Source of the DNA: Mucilaginibacter glaciei
GTDB taxonomy: Bacteria; Bacteroidota; Bacteroidia; Sphingobacteriales; Sphingobacteriaceae
Length of the DNA: 64,000 nt
Assembly (NCBI RefSeq): GCF_014773245.1
Contig: NZ_JACWMX010000006.1
Location: 62,001 to 126,000 of the forward strand
Direction: 5' to 3'
Position numbers and translations under genes: made by a program. Shown one piece after another: positions 37,427 to 46,771 of this stretch. The notes under the pieces are model-generated. The model saw nothing but the letters and a program-made list of their open reading frames with translations, was not told where the DNA came from and did not search any database. Position 1 is the first letter of the stretch; each line of letters starts with the position of its first letter.

Positions 37427-40400
37427 TTAAAACGTTACGCGTACACCGAAGATAAACTTACGTTCGGTACTTGGATAGTTACCAAAATCAACACCGTTAC
37501 TGTTACCAGTAACTGCCTGCAATTCAGGATCTAAACCGGTGTATTTAGTAATTACGAAAGGATTAACTACCTGGATGTATAAATTTAACCTATCAGCACC
37601 GATTGTCTTGATACCATTTTTAAATGTGTAACCTAACTGTACCTGGCGCATTTTCAGGAATGAACCATTTTCAAGATAGTATGAGTTAACTACACCACTT
37701 GTACTAAAGCTGCTTGTTGCTTCGGCAATTGGCGCTTTAGGGTTAAGGTTAGTTGGTGTCCATGAGTTAAATAACAGGTCGTTACTTTTGTTACCGGTTA
37801 ATGAACTGTAGAAGTTAGTCCAGTATTTAACATAGTTAAAGTTGTCGTTACCCTGTGAACCATACAGGTTGGTACTCAGATCCCAATTCTTGTAAGTAAA
37901 ACCTAAGTTGATACCGTAAGTAAAGTCTGGGTTTGGGTTACCAAAGAAAGTACGGTCATCCGGTGTAATTTTACCATCACCATTAACGTCACGGTATTTG
38001 AAACGGCCCGGTGCAGCACCATCCTGAGTAGGAGAAGCACTAACATCAGCCGCAGACGAGAAATAACCAACTACGTCATACCCGTAAAAAGAACCAATCG
38101 GGTTGCCTGATTGCTGACGAGAGATATCGCCTATACGGCTGCCAACAACGGTGAAAGGTGCCGGAATATTGGAAATTTTGTTTTTATAAGTAGTAAACTG
38201 AATGCCTAAGTTAAAGCCAAAATCGCTTCCGATTTTATCGCGGTAATTTAACGACGCGTCGATACCTCTGTTACGCACCTCACCAGTGTTGATTGACGGT
38301 GGCGAAGCACCACCTGTTGTTGCAGGCAATGCCGGGGCAAACAACAAGTTTGTAGATCGTTTTTGGTAATATTCTACCGATAGATCTAATTTATTGAACA
38401 AGGTTGCATCGAAACCTACGTTAGCGATGTAATCCCTTTCCCAGGTAGTTGCAGCGTTCCCAATGGTACGGTTGTAGAAACCTTGTTGGATGCTGCTGCT
38501 TGTACCGCCGATATCATAGAAAGATGCACCTTTATCCAAACCATAAAGTGAAAAAGCATTCGATGGTGATACGTTATTGTCAAAACCGGCAACACCGTAG
38601 CTACCACGGATCTTTAACGAATTTAACCAGCTGATGCCTTTGGCAAACTCTTCCTGAGTTACGCGCCATGCAGCTGACCCTGATGGGAAGTAACCGATGT
38701 TTTTGCCTGGTGCAAATCTTGAAGAACCGTCACGACGTATTGATCCCGATAAAATATACTTGTCATTGAATACATAGTCTACCTTAGCAAAAAAAGATTG
38801 GTGCGTAATAGGCTGGGCATTGTAACTGAAAGCAGTTAATGAACCTGTACCGCCTGATAAAGTTACGAATGCAGGATCAAGAGATGGCAAACTGGTAACA
38901 CTACCACCAACACCGCGTCCAAATTCTTCTCTTTGCTCATAACCGGCTAAAACATTGATGCTGTGTTTACCAATTATCTGGTTGTAAACTACAGTGTTAC
39001 TCCAGTTGTAGTTGTTGTAGTAACCTGCATTTTCGCTGAAGCTTTCTGTACCACCGTGGCCTTCACCGCTATCATAAGGGCGGTAGTTGATGGTATAGTT
39101 AGAGAAGTTGTTAACCGTACCGCTAAACGCTGTACGCGCTGTGAAATGTTTCAGGAAATCCGCTTCAGCAAATACTGTACCCGAAATATTCCAGGCTTTA
39201 TTAGTATTGAATTTTTGCCTGTCTTGTGTAGCAACCGGGTTAACGGCATTACCTAATGCGGTAGGGCCTGCCCAGGTACCGGCATATTGTTTGCCAGAGA
39301 TATCGTAGATAGGGATCTGCGGCTCTATACGGTAAACTTCAGAGATAGAGTTACCCTCGCCTTGGTTACCACCAGGGATGTTACCCTGACCTGTTGGAGA
39401 TAAGGTGTAATATAACGAAGCATTTTCACCTACACGGAAGTGATCTTTAATATTAAATGTAGTATTAATACGTGTAGTAGCCCTTTTAAAATAGGTATTT
39501 ATAAGAGTACCCTGTGTATTTTGGTAACCTGCAGACAGGTAGTAAGAATTCTTATCATTAGCACCTTGCGCACTGATAGTGTGCTGTTGCATAGATGCAG
39601 GTTTGAATACAGCATGGAACCAATCAGTACCCTGGTTGTTGTCAAATTTCTGGATCAGGTAATCATTGTTTGGGTTAAAGGTATCAAACCTGTAACGAGA
39701 TGGATCAACCTCAGGCGCACCCGCTGCAAACACACCTTTAACACCGGGCCCCTGTGCACCAAAATCGGCAATGGCACCGCTTGGCAAAAACAAACTGCTT
39801 TTAGGGTCAACCTGTTTTACAAGTGTCAAATAATCCTTTGCATTTAATACATTGAAAGGGTTACCACCTAAAGGCCTTTGCGTACCATAATAACCATCAT
39901 AGGTTATTGTTGACCTGCCTTGTTTACCTTTTTTAGTAGTTACGATAACAACACCGTTACCACCCGCAATACCGTAGATAGCAGCAGCACCCGCATCCTT
40001 TAATACCGAGATAGATTCGATATCATTAGGGTTAACGTTACCTAAATCGCCACCTTGTACACCATCGATGATGATCAGCGGAGAAGAGTTAGCAAAGTTA
40101 GAGATACCACGAACAAGGATCTGGGCACCTGCACCCGGCGCACCCTGTGTTACCACCGTAACACCCGATGCCTGACCTTGTAATAATTGGTCTGAGCTAC
40201 TTGCAGGTACTTTAATGGCTTGTGCAACATCAACTGTTGCAACCGCACCAGAGATGTCTTTTTTACGTTGCGAAGTGTAGCCTGTTACCACTACTTCATT
40301 TAAGCTGTTACTTGCTGCCTGTAAAACCACTGAGATCTGGTCGCCTGAGCCTACAGTAACTTCTTGCGGGGTATACCCGATGTACGATACAACCAGTACG

Positions 40401-40621
40401 CTGCCCGAGCTTACACTTAATGTAAATTGCCCGTTAACGTCTGTTTGTGTTCCGGTAGTAGTGCCCTTGATACGCACCGAGGCGCCAACTACCGGCAACT
40501 TGTCGTCGCTGCCAGTAACACGGCCTGTGCGTTTTGTTTGGGCTGTAACTACCAATGAAGAAACCATGCAGCATAGTAGCAGGCATAGCGTTCTTCCCTT
40601 AAGGAGTAAACTTTTAAACAT
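37427..40621 (-). CDS. SusC/RagA-family TonB-linked outer-membrane transporter
   Basis: A 1064-residue outer-membrane barrel. After the signal peptide (about 1-27, VVTAQ) come a carboxypeptidase-regulatory-like beta-sandwich (about 30-115: TGRVTGSDDKLPVVGASV, VNGQFTL), the SusC-type segment NEVVVTGYTSQRKKDISGA, a TonB plug (about 120-230: LLQGQASGVTV, ILVRGISNF, PLIIIDG, IESISVLKDAGAAAIYG) and a long barrel ending in a Phe-terminated strand (FGVRVTF). It imports a ligand presented by the SusD partner, driven by TonB-ExbBD. First gene of the susCD unit; a long AT-rich region lies upstream. Confidence 0.97.
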   Translation of the reverse strand: MFKSLLLKGRTLCLLLCCMVSSLVVTAQTKRTGRVTGSDDKLPVVGASVRIKGTTTGTQTDVNGQFTLSVSSGSVLVVSYIGYTPQEVTVGSGDQISVVLQAASNSLNEVVVTGYTSQRKKDISGAVATVDVAQAIKVPASSSDQLLQGQASGVTVVTQGAPGAGAQILVRGISNFANSSPLIIIDGVQGGDLGNVNPNDIESISVLKDAGAAAIYGIAGGNGVVIVTTKKGKQGRSTITYDGYYGTQRPLGGNPFNVLNAKDYLTLVKQVDPKSSLFLPSGAIADFGAQGPGVKGVFAAGAPEVDPSRYRFDTFNPNNDYLIQKFDNNQGTDWFHAVFKPASMQQHTISAQGANDKNSYYLSAGYQNTQGTLINTYFKRATTRINTTFNIKDHFRVGENASLYYTLSPTGQGNIPGGNQGEGNSISEVYRIEPQIPIYDISGKQYAGTWAGPTALGNAVNPVATQDRQKFNTNKAWNISGTVFAEADFLKHFTARTAFSGTVNNFSNYTINYRPYDSGEGHGGTESFSENAGYYNNYNWSNTVVYNQIIGKHSINVLAGYEQREEFGRGVGGSVTSLPSLDPAFVTLSGGTGSLTAFSYNAQPITHQSFFAKVDYVFNDKYILSGSIRRDGSSRFAPGKNIGYFPSGSAAWRVTQEEFAKGISWLNSLKIRGSYGVAGFDNNVSPSNAFSLYGLDKGASFYDIGGTSSSIQQGFYNRTIGNAATTWERDYIANVGFDATLFNKLDLSVEYYQKRSTNLLFAPALPATTGGASPPSINTGEVRNRGIDASLNYRDKIGSDFGFNLGIQFTTYKNKISNIPAPFTVVGSRIGDISRQQSGNPIGSFYGYDVVGYFSSAADVSASPTQDGAAPGRFKYRDVNGDGKITPDDRTFFGNPNPDFTYGINLGFTYKNWDLSTNLYGSQGNDNFNYVKYWTNFYSSLTGNKSNDLLFNSWTPTNLNPKAPIAEATSSFSTSGVVNSYYLENGSFLKMRQVQLGYTFKNGIKTIGADRLNLYIQVVNPFVITKYTGLDPELQAVTGNSNGVDFGNYPSTERKFIFGVRVTF

Positions 40622-41446
40622 GAGATTGAGATTTAGTTGATTAATATATTTGATTTAAGACTTTAGTTCAATGCTTGAATAAACGATTGACACTTACCGG
40701 AATGGGCAACAAGACAAAACCTAAATGATTTTCTTTTGAGAAAGGGGTGAGATACCCTTTGGCTGAGAAGTTTAAAAGAAAAAAATGTAAAAGTTTTATC
40801 ATATAGTGGCAATCACCTGTTAAAATTTATTTCGCCCGCCATCCTAACGTACCCAACTATTTTGATGGATCATTAATCGTGCTGTTGTTCGTTAAGTTTG
40901 TTTTCTTTTCGTGTGATGAAAAGTTTATAATGGTAATGCACTAATATAAATAGTGTGTATAGGTTACACAAGCACCGCTAATAGAATTGTAAATTATTTA
41001 TTATTTCAATTAAAAACCGTTATAGTTTATATTAAATTAATTGTCCATTAAATAAATATTAACAAATACCCTTCTTTAATAAAAACTTAGCAATGTAAAA
41101 AAGTTGTTATACAATACTTTTTAGAGTAAAAAGCCCACATTATTTTTTATGGAAGTTGCATATCAGCAACCATTCATAAAAATTTTAGAATTTGCCATCA
41201 CTTTCTGCCTAAAAAACACGTAGTGAACAAGTGCTGTGTTAACCTCACGTTAACCTTATGTTATCATTTATTGCATCAGAATTCACTGCCAATCTATGTA
41301 TCAACACAGTAAGTTAAGAGGATTTTATTTGGCTAATTTAGTTTTTGTATAAAAAAAATATGCCTTAGCTAACCGCTAAGGCATATTACAATCTGTTTTA
41401 TATAAAGCAAATTTAGCCGGGTTTATTATTTAATTCACCTTACTTA
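40622..41446. other. Long AT-rich upstream region of susC, no gene
   Basis: This 825-base interval contains only the GH3 terminator (41351-41387) and presumably the susC promoter. No perfect TAnnTTTG box was found on the minus strand near susC. Other features are two GTTAACC copies (41238-41254) and a short hairpin-like AAAGGG...CCCTTT (40741-40760). No open frame looks coding. Function beyond control of susC is unknown. Confidence 0.5.
41351..41387 (-). terminator. Intrinsic terminator of the GH3 gene
   Basis: A perfect 13-bp stem (AATATGCCTTAGC / GCTAAGGCATATT) with a 5-base loop, followed on the minus strand by eight T residues. Confidence 0.92.
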
Positions 41447-43753
41447 CTACTTCGTCCACTGCACTTTGGCTGTTTTCACATCTGCGGAATTCGTTCCTAT
41501 CTGGATACCGAACTCGCCTGGCTCCCAATCATATTTCAACTGGCTGTTATAAAATTTAAGCTGCGCCGGGGTAATGGTAAAGCTTACCTCTTTCGCCTCC
41601 CCTACCTGCAACATCACTTTTCTAAAGCCCTTCAATTCTTTAACCGCACGGCTCACACTGGCCACAGGGTCGCTGATGTATAACTGTACCACTTCTTCGC
41701 CGGCGTATGGGCCTGCGTTGGTTACAGTAACGGTAGCGGTTACCGCATCGTTACCCTTTAAATTGGTTTTGCTTAGTTTAATATCGCTATAAGTGAATTT
41801 AGTGTAGCTCAAACCATAACCAAACGGAAACAACGGATCGTTTGCGATATCCAGGTAGTTGGATTTGAATTTGGTAGGCCCATCGGTATACGGTCGGCCT
41901 GTATTTAAATGGTTGTAATAAACTGGTATCTGGCCCACGCTACGCGGGAAGGTGGCTGTTAAGCGACCTGCGGGGTTGTAGTTGCCAAATAACACTTCGG
42001 CAATGGCGTTGCCTGCCTCTGTGCCGGGTGCCCATACATCTAATATAGCGGCTGCATTCTCATTCTCGGTAGTTAAGGTAAGCGGGCGGCCGTTAAACAA
42101 TACGATCACCACGGGCTTGCCGGTTAAATACAACGCCTTTAATAATTTACGCTGACTTTCGGGGATATTGATATCCGACCGGCTCGACGATTCGCCACTC
42201 ATACTTTGCGATTCTCCCACTACGGCTAACACGATGTCTGATTTCTTGGCCGCTTTAACCGCATCTTCTATCATCTCATCGGGCGACTTTTTATCCAGGC
42301 TAACCATATCCGGGCCGAAGTTAAGGCGTTTCATAAATTCAGCATCATCGGTGATGTTGCTTCCTTTGGCGTAGTTTAATTTTACATTATCGCCAACTAT
42401 ATGTTTGATACCTTCTAATACACTTACCGATTTTTCCCATTCGCCGGCAATTACCCAAGTGCCCAGCATGTCGCGTTTATTATCGCCCAGTGGCCCAATC
42501 ACCGCAATACTGCCACCCGATTTTTTAAGTGGCAAGATCTGGTTATTGTTTTTTAAGAGTACAAAAGAGTGCTCGGCAGTGATGCGGGCCGCTTTGCGGT
42601 TCTCGTCATTAAACACGTCGCTTTTTTCTTTTGCCGGGTTGATGGATTTGTAAGGGTTATCAAACAACCCTAATTTATATTTAGCCTCTAACACGCGGCG
42701 GCAAGCCAGGTCGATATCGGCAAGGCTTATCTTCTTTTCATTCAGTGATTTTTTAAGTGTCGTTAAAAAGCCCTCGCCCACCATATCCATATCTAAGCCG
42801 GCCTTTAACGCCAGGGCCGATACCTGTTGCAAGTCGCCCATGCCATGGTTGGTCATTTCGTTAACGGCGGTATAATCTGACACTACAAAACCTTTAAAGC
42901 CCCATTGATTGCGCAGCAGGTCGGTTAGTAACCACCTGTTACCTGTAGCGGGCACACCATCCACCACGTTGAACGAGCTCATGAAACTCCCTGCACCCGC
43001 ATCAACAGCGGCTTTGTACGGCGGCATATAATCCTGGTACATGCGCAGGCGGCTCATATCAACGGTGTTGTACTCCCGGCCGGCTTCGGCACCGCCGTAT
43101 AATGCAAAGTGCTTTACGCAGGCCATAACGGCATCAGCATTTTTCATATTAGTACCCTGGTAGCCACGTACCATAGCACCGGCAATTTTACCGCCTAGCC
43201 ACGGGTCTTCACCGCTGCCTTCAGAGATGCGGCCCCAGCGGGCATCGCGGGCAATATCAACCATGGGCGAAAACACCCAGTTCAGCCCTTCGGCAGTGGC
43301 CTCTTTCGCGGCAATGTGAGCGGCATTTTCTATCAGGCCCAAATCCCATGTTGCCGACATGCCCAACGGAATTGGAAATATAGTGCGGTGACCATGGATC
43401 ACGTCCAACCCGAATATTAAAGGGATATGCAGGCGGGTACCCTTTACCGCAGCATCCTGCGCCTTGCGTACGTTGTCGGTTCCGTATAAGCCAAATATCC
43501 CACCGATGCTACCTTTGGTTATGCCATTGTCTATCCCGCTGTTGGTAACAGAGCCGGTAATGGCCATACCGCCGGTTACCAGGTTAAGCTGCCCAATCTT
43601 TTCGTCAATAGTCATCTTCTTCATCAGTGTACTAACAAAGGTGTTCATCTTGGCGTCGGCAGCAGGCTGTTGTGCCATTGCCCCATAAGGCATAACCAGT
43701 AAAGCAGCGGCGGCAAACTTTAAAACGGGCTTATTGGTAAAAAATGTTTTCAT
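41447..43753 (-). CDS. Exported glycoside hydrolase family 3 beta-glucosidase
   Basis: A 768-residue periplasmic GH3 enzyme (signal peptide about 1-28, YGAMAQ). The N-terminal barrel holds the nucleophile Asp293 in GFVVSDYTAV and the substrate-contact motif KHFALYGG (214-221). The alpha/beta domain (about 400-600) has GESQSMSGES, whose region supplies the acid/base Glu in BglX-type enzymes, and a C-terminal fibronectin III-like domain follows (VTVTNAGPYAGEEVVQLYISDP). This is the BglX layout; it removes terminal beta-glucose from oligosaccharides. It is divergent from a Nudix-derived regulator gene, with 185 bases between the two starts, so it is a likely target of that regulator. Confidence 0.95.
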   Translation of the reverse strand: MKTFFTNKPVLKFAAAALLVMPYGAMAQQPAADAKMNTFVSTLMKKMTIDEKIGQLNLVTGGMAITGSVTNSGIDNGITKGSIGGIFGLYGTDNVRKAQDAAVKGTRLHIPLIFGLDVIHGHRTIFPIPLGMSATWDLGLIENAAHIAAKEATAEGLNWVFSPMVDIARDARWGRISEGSGEDPWLGGKIAGAMVRGYQGTNMKNADAVMACVKHFALYGGAEAGREYNTVDMSRLRMYQDYMPPYKAAVDAGAGSFMSSFNVVDGVPATGNRWLLTDLLRNQWGFKGFVVSDYTAVNEMTNHGMGDLQQVSALALKAGLDMDMVGEGFLTTLKKSLNEKKISLADIDLACRRVLEAKYKLGLFDNPYKSINPAKEKSDVFNDENRKAARITAEHSFVLLKNNNQILPLKKSGGSIAVIGPLGDNKRDMLGTWVIAGEWEKSVSVLEGIKHIVGDNVKLNYAKGSNITDDAEFMKRLNFGPDMVSLDKKSPDEMIEDAVKAAKKSDIVLAVVGESQSMSGESSSRSDINIPESQRKLLKALYLTGKPVVIVLFNGRPLTLTTENENAAAILDVWAPGTEAGNAIAEVLFGNYNPAGRLTATFPRSVGQIPVYYNHLNTGRPYTDGPTKFKSNYLDIANDPLFPFGYGLSYTKFTYSDIKLSKTNLKGNDAVTATVTVTNAGPYAGEEVVQLYISDPVASVSRAVKELKGFRKVMLQVGEAKEVSFTITPAQLKFYNSQLKYDWEPGEFGIQIGTNSADVKTAKVQWTK

Positions 43754-43796
43754 TAGAGCAAAGGGGTTTATTTAAAAGTTACCACAACAATTAAAA

Positions 43797-43812
43797 ATGT
43801 AATTTTTTACAT
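43797..43812. promoter_or_regulatory. Palindrome in the GH3 / Nudix-regulator divergent promoter region
   Basis: ATGTAA-N4-TTACAT, a perfect 6-bp inverted repeat 44 bases upstream of the GH3 start. It is a candidate operator for the divergently encoded Nudix-type regulator; the region is AT-rich, so chance occurrence is possible. Confidence 0.35.
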
Positions 43813-43938
43813 TATTAAAGTATGTTAAACTTATTAACTATAATTGGTTATTAATAATATGTTAACAACGGGTGTAATTGGTACACAATTGTAGATATTA
43901 AATCTAAACATTCAAAGTAATTTTTATTAGAATCGTAA

Positions 43939-44700
43939 ATGCTGACTAAACAGGAACTGGAAGAATTTTCGGCCGAGGCAAACTTGTTATATCTGGACCA
44001 TATATCTATCGATTGTGTGGTATTTGGTTTCCATGAGGGGCAAATGAAGGTACTGATGCTTAAAAGCAAGAACGAGGCCGGTTGGCAGCTGCCGGGTGGT
44101 TTTGTAAAAAAAGAGGAACCTATTGATGTAGCCGCAACCAGGATATTAGCAACACGCACCGGGATAGACGAAATATTTTTAAAGCAGTTTCATGTTTTTG
44201 GCGACGCGGACCGTAACCGGCAACATAACGAAATGTATAACAAGGTTGTGGCGCCCGAAAAGAACTTTTTTAGCCATCGGTTTATTTCTATCGGTTACTA
44301 TGCCCTCGTAGATTTTATTGACGTTAACCCTACCCCTGATGCGTTCTCTGAACTATGCACCTGGCGTGACCTGGACGATTTGCCGCCATTTTTGCTGGAC
44401 CATGAACAGATCTTTAAAACCGCTTTAGATACCCTGCGCCTGCAACTTAACTATCAACCGATTGGTTACAACCTGATGCCCAAAGAGTTTACCATGCCCG
44501 AATTGCAAAAACTCTACGAAACTATACTGGGCACCAAGCTGGACCGCCGCAACTTTCAACGGCGCATGCTGGGCTTCGGCATATTAAACAAACTGGAAGC
44601 AACCCGCAAGGGCGGAGCGCACAAAGCCCCCTACCTCTACTCCTTCGATCTGGACAATTATCAGGCCGCCTTGAAGGAAGGTTTAAAGAGCGGATGGTAA
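43939..44700 (+). CDS. Nudix-derived transcriptional regulator (NrtR/AraR-like)
   Basis: A 253-residue protein with an N-terminal Nudix fold (about 20-160) and a C-terminal winged helix (about 170-245: PKEFTMPELQKLYETILG, DRRNFQRRMLGFGIL, GAHKAPYLYSF), the architecture of NrtR and the Bacteroides AraR. The Nudix box GX5EX7REUXEEXGU is degenerate: G-FVKKE-E-PIDVAAT-R-I-L-A-T-R-T-G-I, so the three catalytic Glu of REUXEE are replaced by Ile, Thr and Arg. It should bind but not hydrolyse its ligand. It is divergent from the GH3 glucosidase, suggesting a sugar effector. The effector is unknown. Confidence 0.9.
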   Translation: MLTKQELEEFSAEANLLYLDHISIDCVVFGFHEGQMKVLMLKSKNEAGWQLPGGFVKKEEPIDVAATRILATRTGIDEIFLKQFHVFGDADRNRQHNEMYNKVVAPEKNFFSHRFISIGYYALVDFIDVNPTPDAFSELCTWRDLDDLPPFLLDHEQIFKTALDTLRLQLNYQPIGYNLMPKEFTMPELQKLYETILGTKLDRRNFQRRMLGFGILNKLEATRKGGAHKAPYLYSFDLDNYQAALKEGLKSGW

Positions 44701-44776
44701 ACGCCTCCAAGCTATCGGATTAGCCGGGGTTGTTGATTTTTTGTTATCTTAACGCCGCATCCTAATATATACCACT

Positions 44777-45634
44777 ATGAAATTCCGATCTGTCATCATC
44801 GATTCTACGATGATCATCCTGGGGATACTTTCTGCCGCGTTTGGTTTAAAAGGCTTTTTATTACCCAGCCATTTTATTGATGGGGGCGTAACCGGGATTT
44901 CACTGTTAGTTGCCGATGTTACCCATTTGCCATTATCCGTTTTAATATTTGTTATTAACCTGCCGTTTTTGGTATTGGGTTACCGCAAACTGGGGATGAA
45001 ATTTGCCTTAAAAAGTGCGGTGGCCATAGCAGGGCTGTCCCTGTGCTTAGCCTTTGTCACCTTCCCTGATGTTACACCCGATAAATTGCTCACCGCTGTA
45101 TTTGGCGGGGTATTTATTGGTGCGGGTATAGGCCTGGCCATCCGTGCCGGGGCAGTATTGGACGGCACCGAAATCGCCGCAGTACTGGTCAATAAAAAAA
45201 CACAATTTGTACGTGTGAGCGATGTGATATTGATCTTAAACGTATTCATTTTCATCGCTGCCATATTTATTATCAGTGTAGAGTCTGGTTTGTACTCCAT
45301 CCTTACCTATCTGTCGGCCTCAAAAATGATCGACCTGATACTGAATGGTTTGGAGCAATATACCGGAATGACGGTAGTATCGGTAAAGGGCGAAGAGATC
45401 CGCGAAGCGATCACCCAAAATCTGGGACGCGGTGTTACCGTTTACCAGGGTAAAAGCGGCTACGGTAAAGATGGGCACATCAACTCGCCGCGCGAGATCA
45501 TTTTCACCGTTGCCACCCGCCTGGAAGTACCCTTGATAAAGAAAGAGATCCTGAGGATAGACCCCGCCGCGTTCATTGTACAAACCAGTGTGGATGATAC
45601 TACGGGTGGGTTATTGAAGCGGAAGGAACATTAA
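44777..45634 (+). CDS. YitT-family (DUF161/DUF2179) membrane protein
   Basis: A 285-residue inner-membrane protein with about five to six transmembrane helices (about 10-190), containing GLKGFLLPSHFIDGGVTGIS near the start, typical for YitT. A soluble C-terminal DUF2179 domain (about 200-280) has GMTVVSVKGEEIREAI, the GRGVTVYQGKSGYG motif and a final DPAAFIVQTSVDDTTGG. The transported substrate is unknown. It follows the Nudix-type regulator gene on the same strand with a 76-base gap and could be part of its regulon. Confidence 0.93.
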   Translation: MKFRSVIIDSTMIILGILSAAFGLKGFLLPSHFIDGGVTGISLLVADVTHLPLSVLIFVINLPFLVLGYRKLGMKFALKSAVAIAGLSLCLAFVTFPDVTPDKLLTAVFGGVFIGAGIGLAIRAGAVLDGTEIAAVLVNKKTQFVRVSDVILILNVFIFIAAIFIISVESGLYSILTYLSASKMIDLILNGLEQYTGMTVVSVKGEEIREAITQNLGRGVTVYQGKSGYGKDGHINSPREIIFTVATRLEVPLIKKEILRIDPAAFIVQTSVDDTTGGLLKRKEH

Positions 45635-45707
45635 AGGTTTTATCCTCGATAAATTACGCGGAGTGATTGAGCTGAGAGTGAAGCAGAGGGCGAGATATTC
45701 CAAAACG

Positions 45708-45793
45708 TGTCATTGCGAGCGGTAGCGCGGCAATCTCAGAGGACAAGCGGATATGCTAAGATTGCCGCGTCGCTGCGCTTCTCGCAATGACAT
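45708..45793. repeat. Palindromic MITE-like intergenic element
   Basis: TGTCATTGCGAG...GCGGCAATCT (45708-45736) is mirrored by AGATTGCCGCG...CTCGCAATGACA (45759-45792), giving a hairpin of about 85 bases with imperfect middle parts. GTCATTGCG recurs inside the 223-bp tandem repeat at 46.8-47.3 kb. Sits between the YitT and AurF-like genes, which converge. Confidence 0.75.
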
Positions 45794-45808
45794 GGAAAAC
45801 TTTTAATA

Positions 45809-46687
45809 TTAAACCTTCGCCCCTAGCAACAAACGCCAGGCCCAGCGGGTGGCAAAATTAAAACCGCCCCAGCTATCCACAAACTTGATGATATCGCCCA
45901 GGCAGTTCTGACTGAATTTTTTATGAAAGTTTTGCTTCGCTTCTTTAAAAACCGCATCGGCATTAGTGATGCCTAAACGCTCGTAAATTTCTTTACGTAC
46001 GTACATGGTACGCACAAAATGGATATTGATCAGGATCACAAAGCTGTAAGCCGATTTTTTAATAAACCCGGCTTTTGCTGTGTAGCGTTCCAATAAGCCC
46101 TTAGTGAAATGGATATGACGGCCTTCTTCAATGTTATGCAGTTCGAAAACCTTTCTTAAAACCACGTAAATCTCCGGTGCGCGGCGGGCGTAGTTACCGT
46201 ATTTATCGGTAATCAGTTCGACAGCAACGCTGCCCATAAAAAGGTAATCGGCAGGGAGCAGGTTGGTGCTTATTTTACCACTTAAACGATGAGCCGTTGT
46301 TTGGGTAAGTGGTTTACCGTTCAATTGCGCTATGGCTTGCGCAAACATTTCCTGGTGGCGGTATTCTTCAATGATCTCGCGGATCAGGAAACGGTGCTCG
46401 GGGCTTTCGGGCGGCAATTCCAAGGCAAACTTGGCCATGAAAACGCAGAACAACGCTTCGCCCCACCCGTATGAATAGAGCACCTGCACTACCTCGTGCC
46501 GGCCAAGATCAGCTTTTTGTAAAGGGGTTAAAGTATCGTAAATAGGCAGCCCTTGCAAGGATGTTAAAACTTCGGGCAGGTACAGATCTTCGGGCGTAGC
46601 TAATTCCGCCCAAGGCACGTAAGTTTCGGGCATTAGCGGCCGTTCCTTACTTATTTTGATTAAGCGCTCAATCTCTTCTGCCTGCAT
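45809..46687 (-). CDS. AurF-like diiron oxygenase family protein
   Basis: A 292-residue all-helical protein of the p-aminobenzoate N-oxygenase (AurF)/diiron family. Metal-ligand motifs are visible in paired helices: EVVQVLYSYGWGEALF, EIIEEYRHQEMF, VAVELITDKYG and FELHNIEEGRHIHFTKG, giving the Glu and His set for two irons. The family inserts oxygen into amines or other organic substrates using O2. No biosynthetic cluster surrounds it, so the substrate is open. Monocistronic, flanked on both sides by repeats. Confidence 0.85.
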   Translation of the reverse strand: MQAEEIERLIKISKERPLMPETYVPWAELATPEDLYLPEVLTSLQGLPIYDTLTPLQKADLGRHEVVQVLYSYGWGEALFCVFMAKFALELPPESPEHRFLIREIIEEYRHQEMFAQAIAQLNGKPLTQTTAHRLSGKISTNLLPADYLFMGSVAVELITDKYGNYARRAPEIYVVLRKVFELHNIEEGRHIHFTKGLLERYTAKAGFIKKSAYSFVILINIHFVRTMYVRKEIYERLGITNADAVFKEAKQNFHKKFSQNCLGDIIKFVDSWGGFNFATRWAWRLLLGAKV

Positions 46688-46771
46688 TGTTTTGATTTAC
46701 AACATCAATAACGATTACAGCAGCCATTTAGTTTTGACCACTGATTTAAATGATTTTGAAATTCAGTTGAT

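Noticed and set aside
40736-40775. A string resembling parts of a TPP riboswitch (GGGGTGAGATACCC then GGCTGAGA) upstream of susC
   Set aside because: The order and spacing do not match the THI-box: the conserved ACCTGATC part is absent, it lies on the plus strand while the neighbouring genes are on the minus strand, and no thiamine gene is near.
43851-44159. 102-codon minus-strand open frame opposite the Nudix-type regulator
   Set aside because: Antisense to the conserved Nudix fold; no family resemblance.
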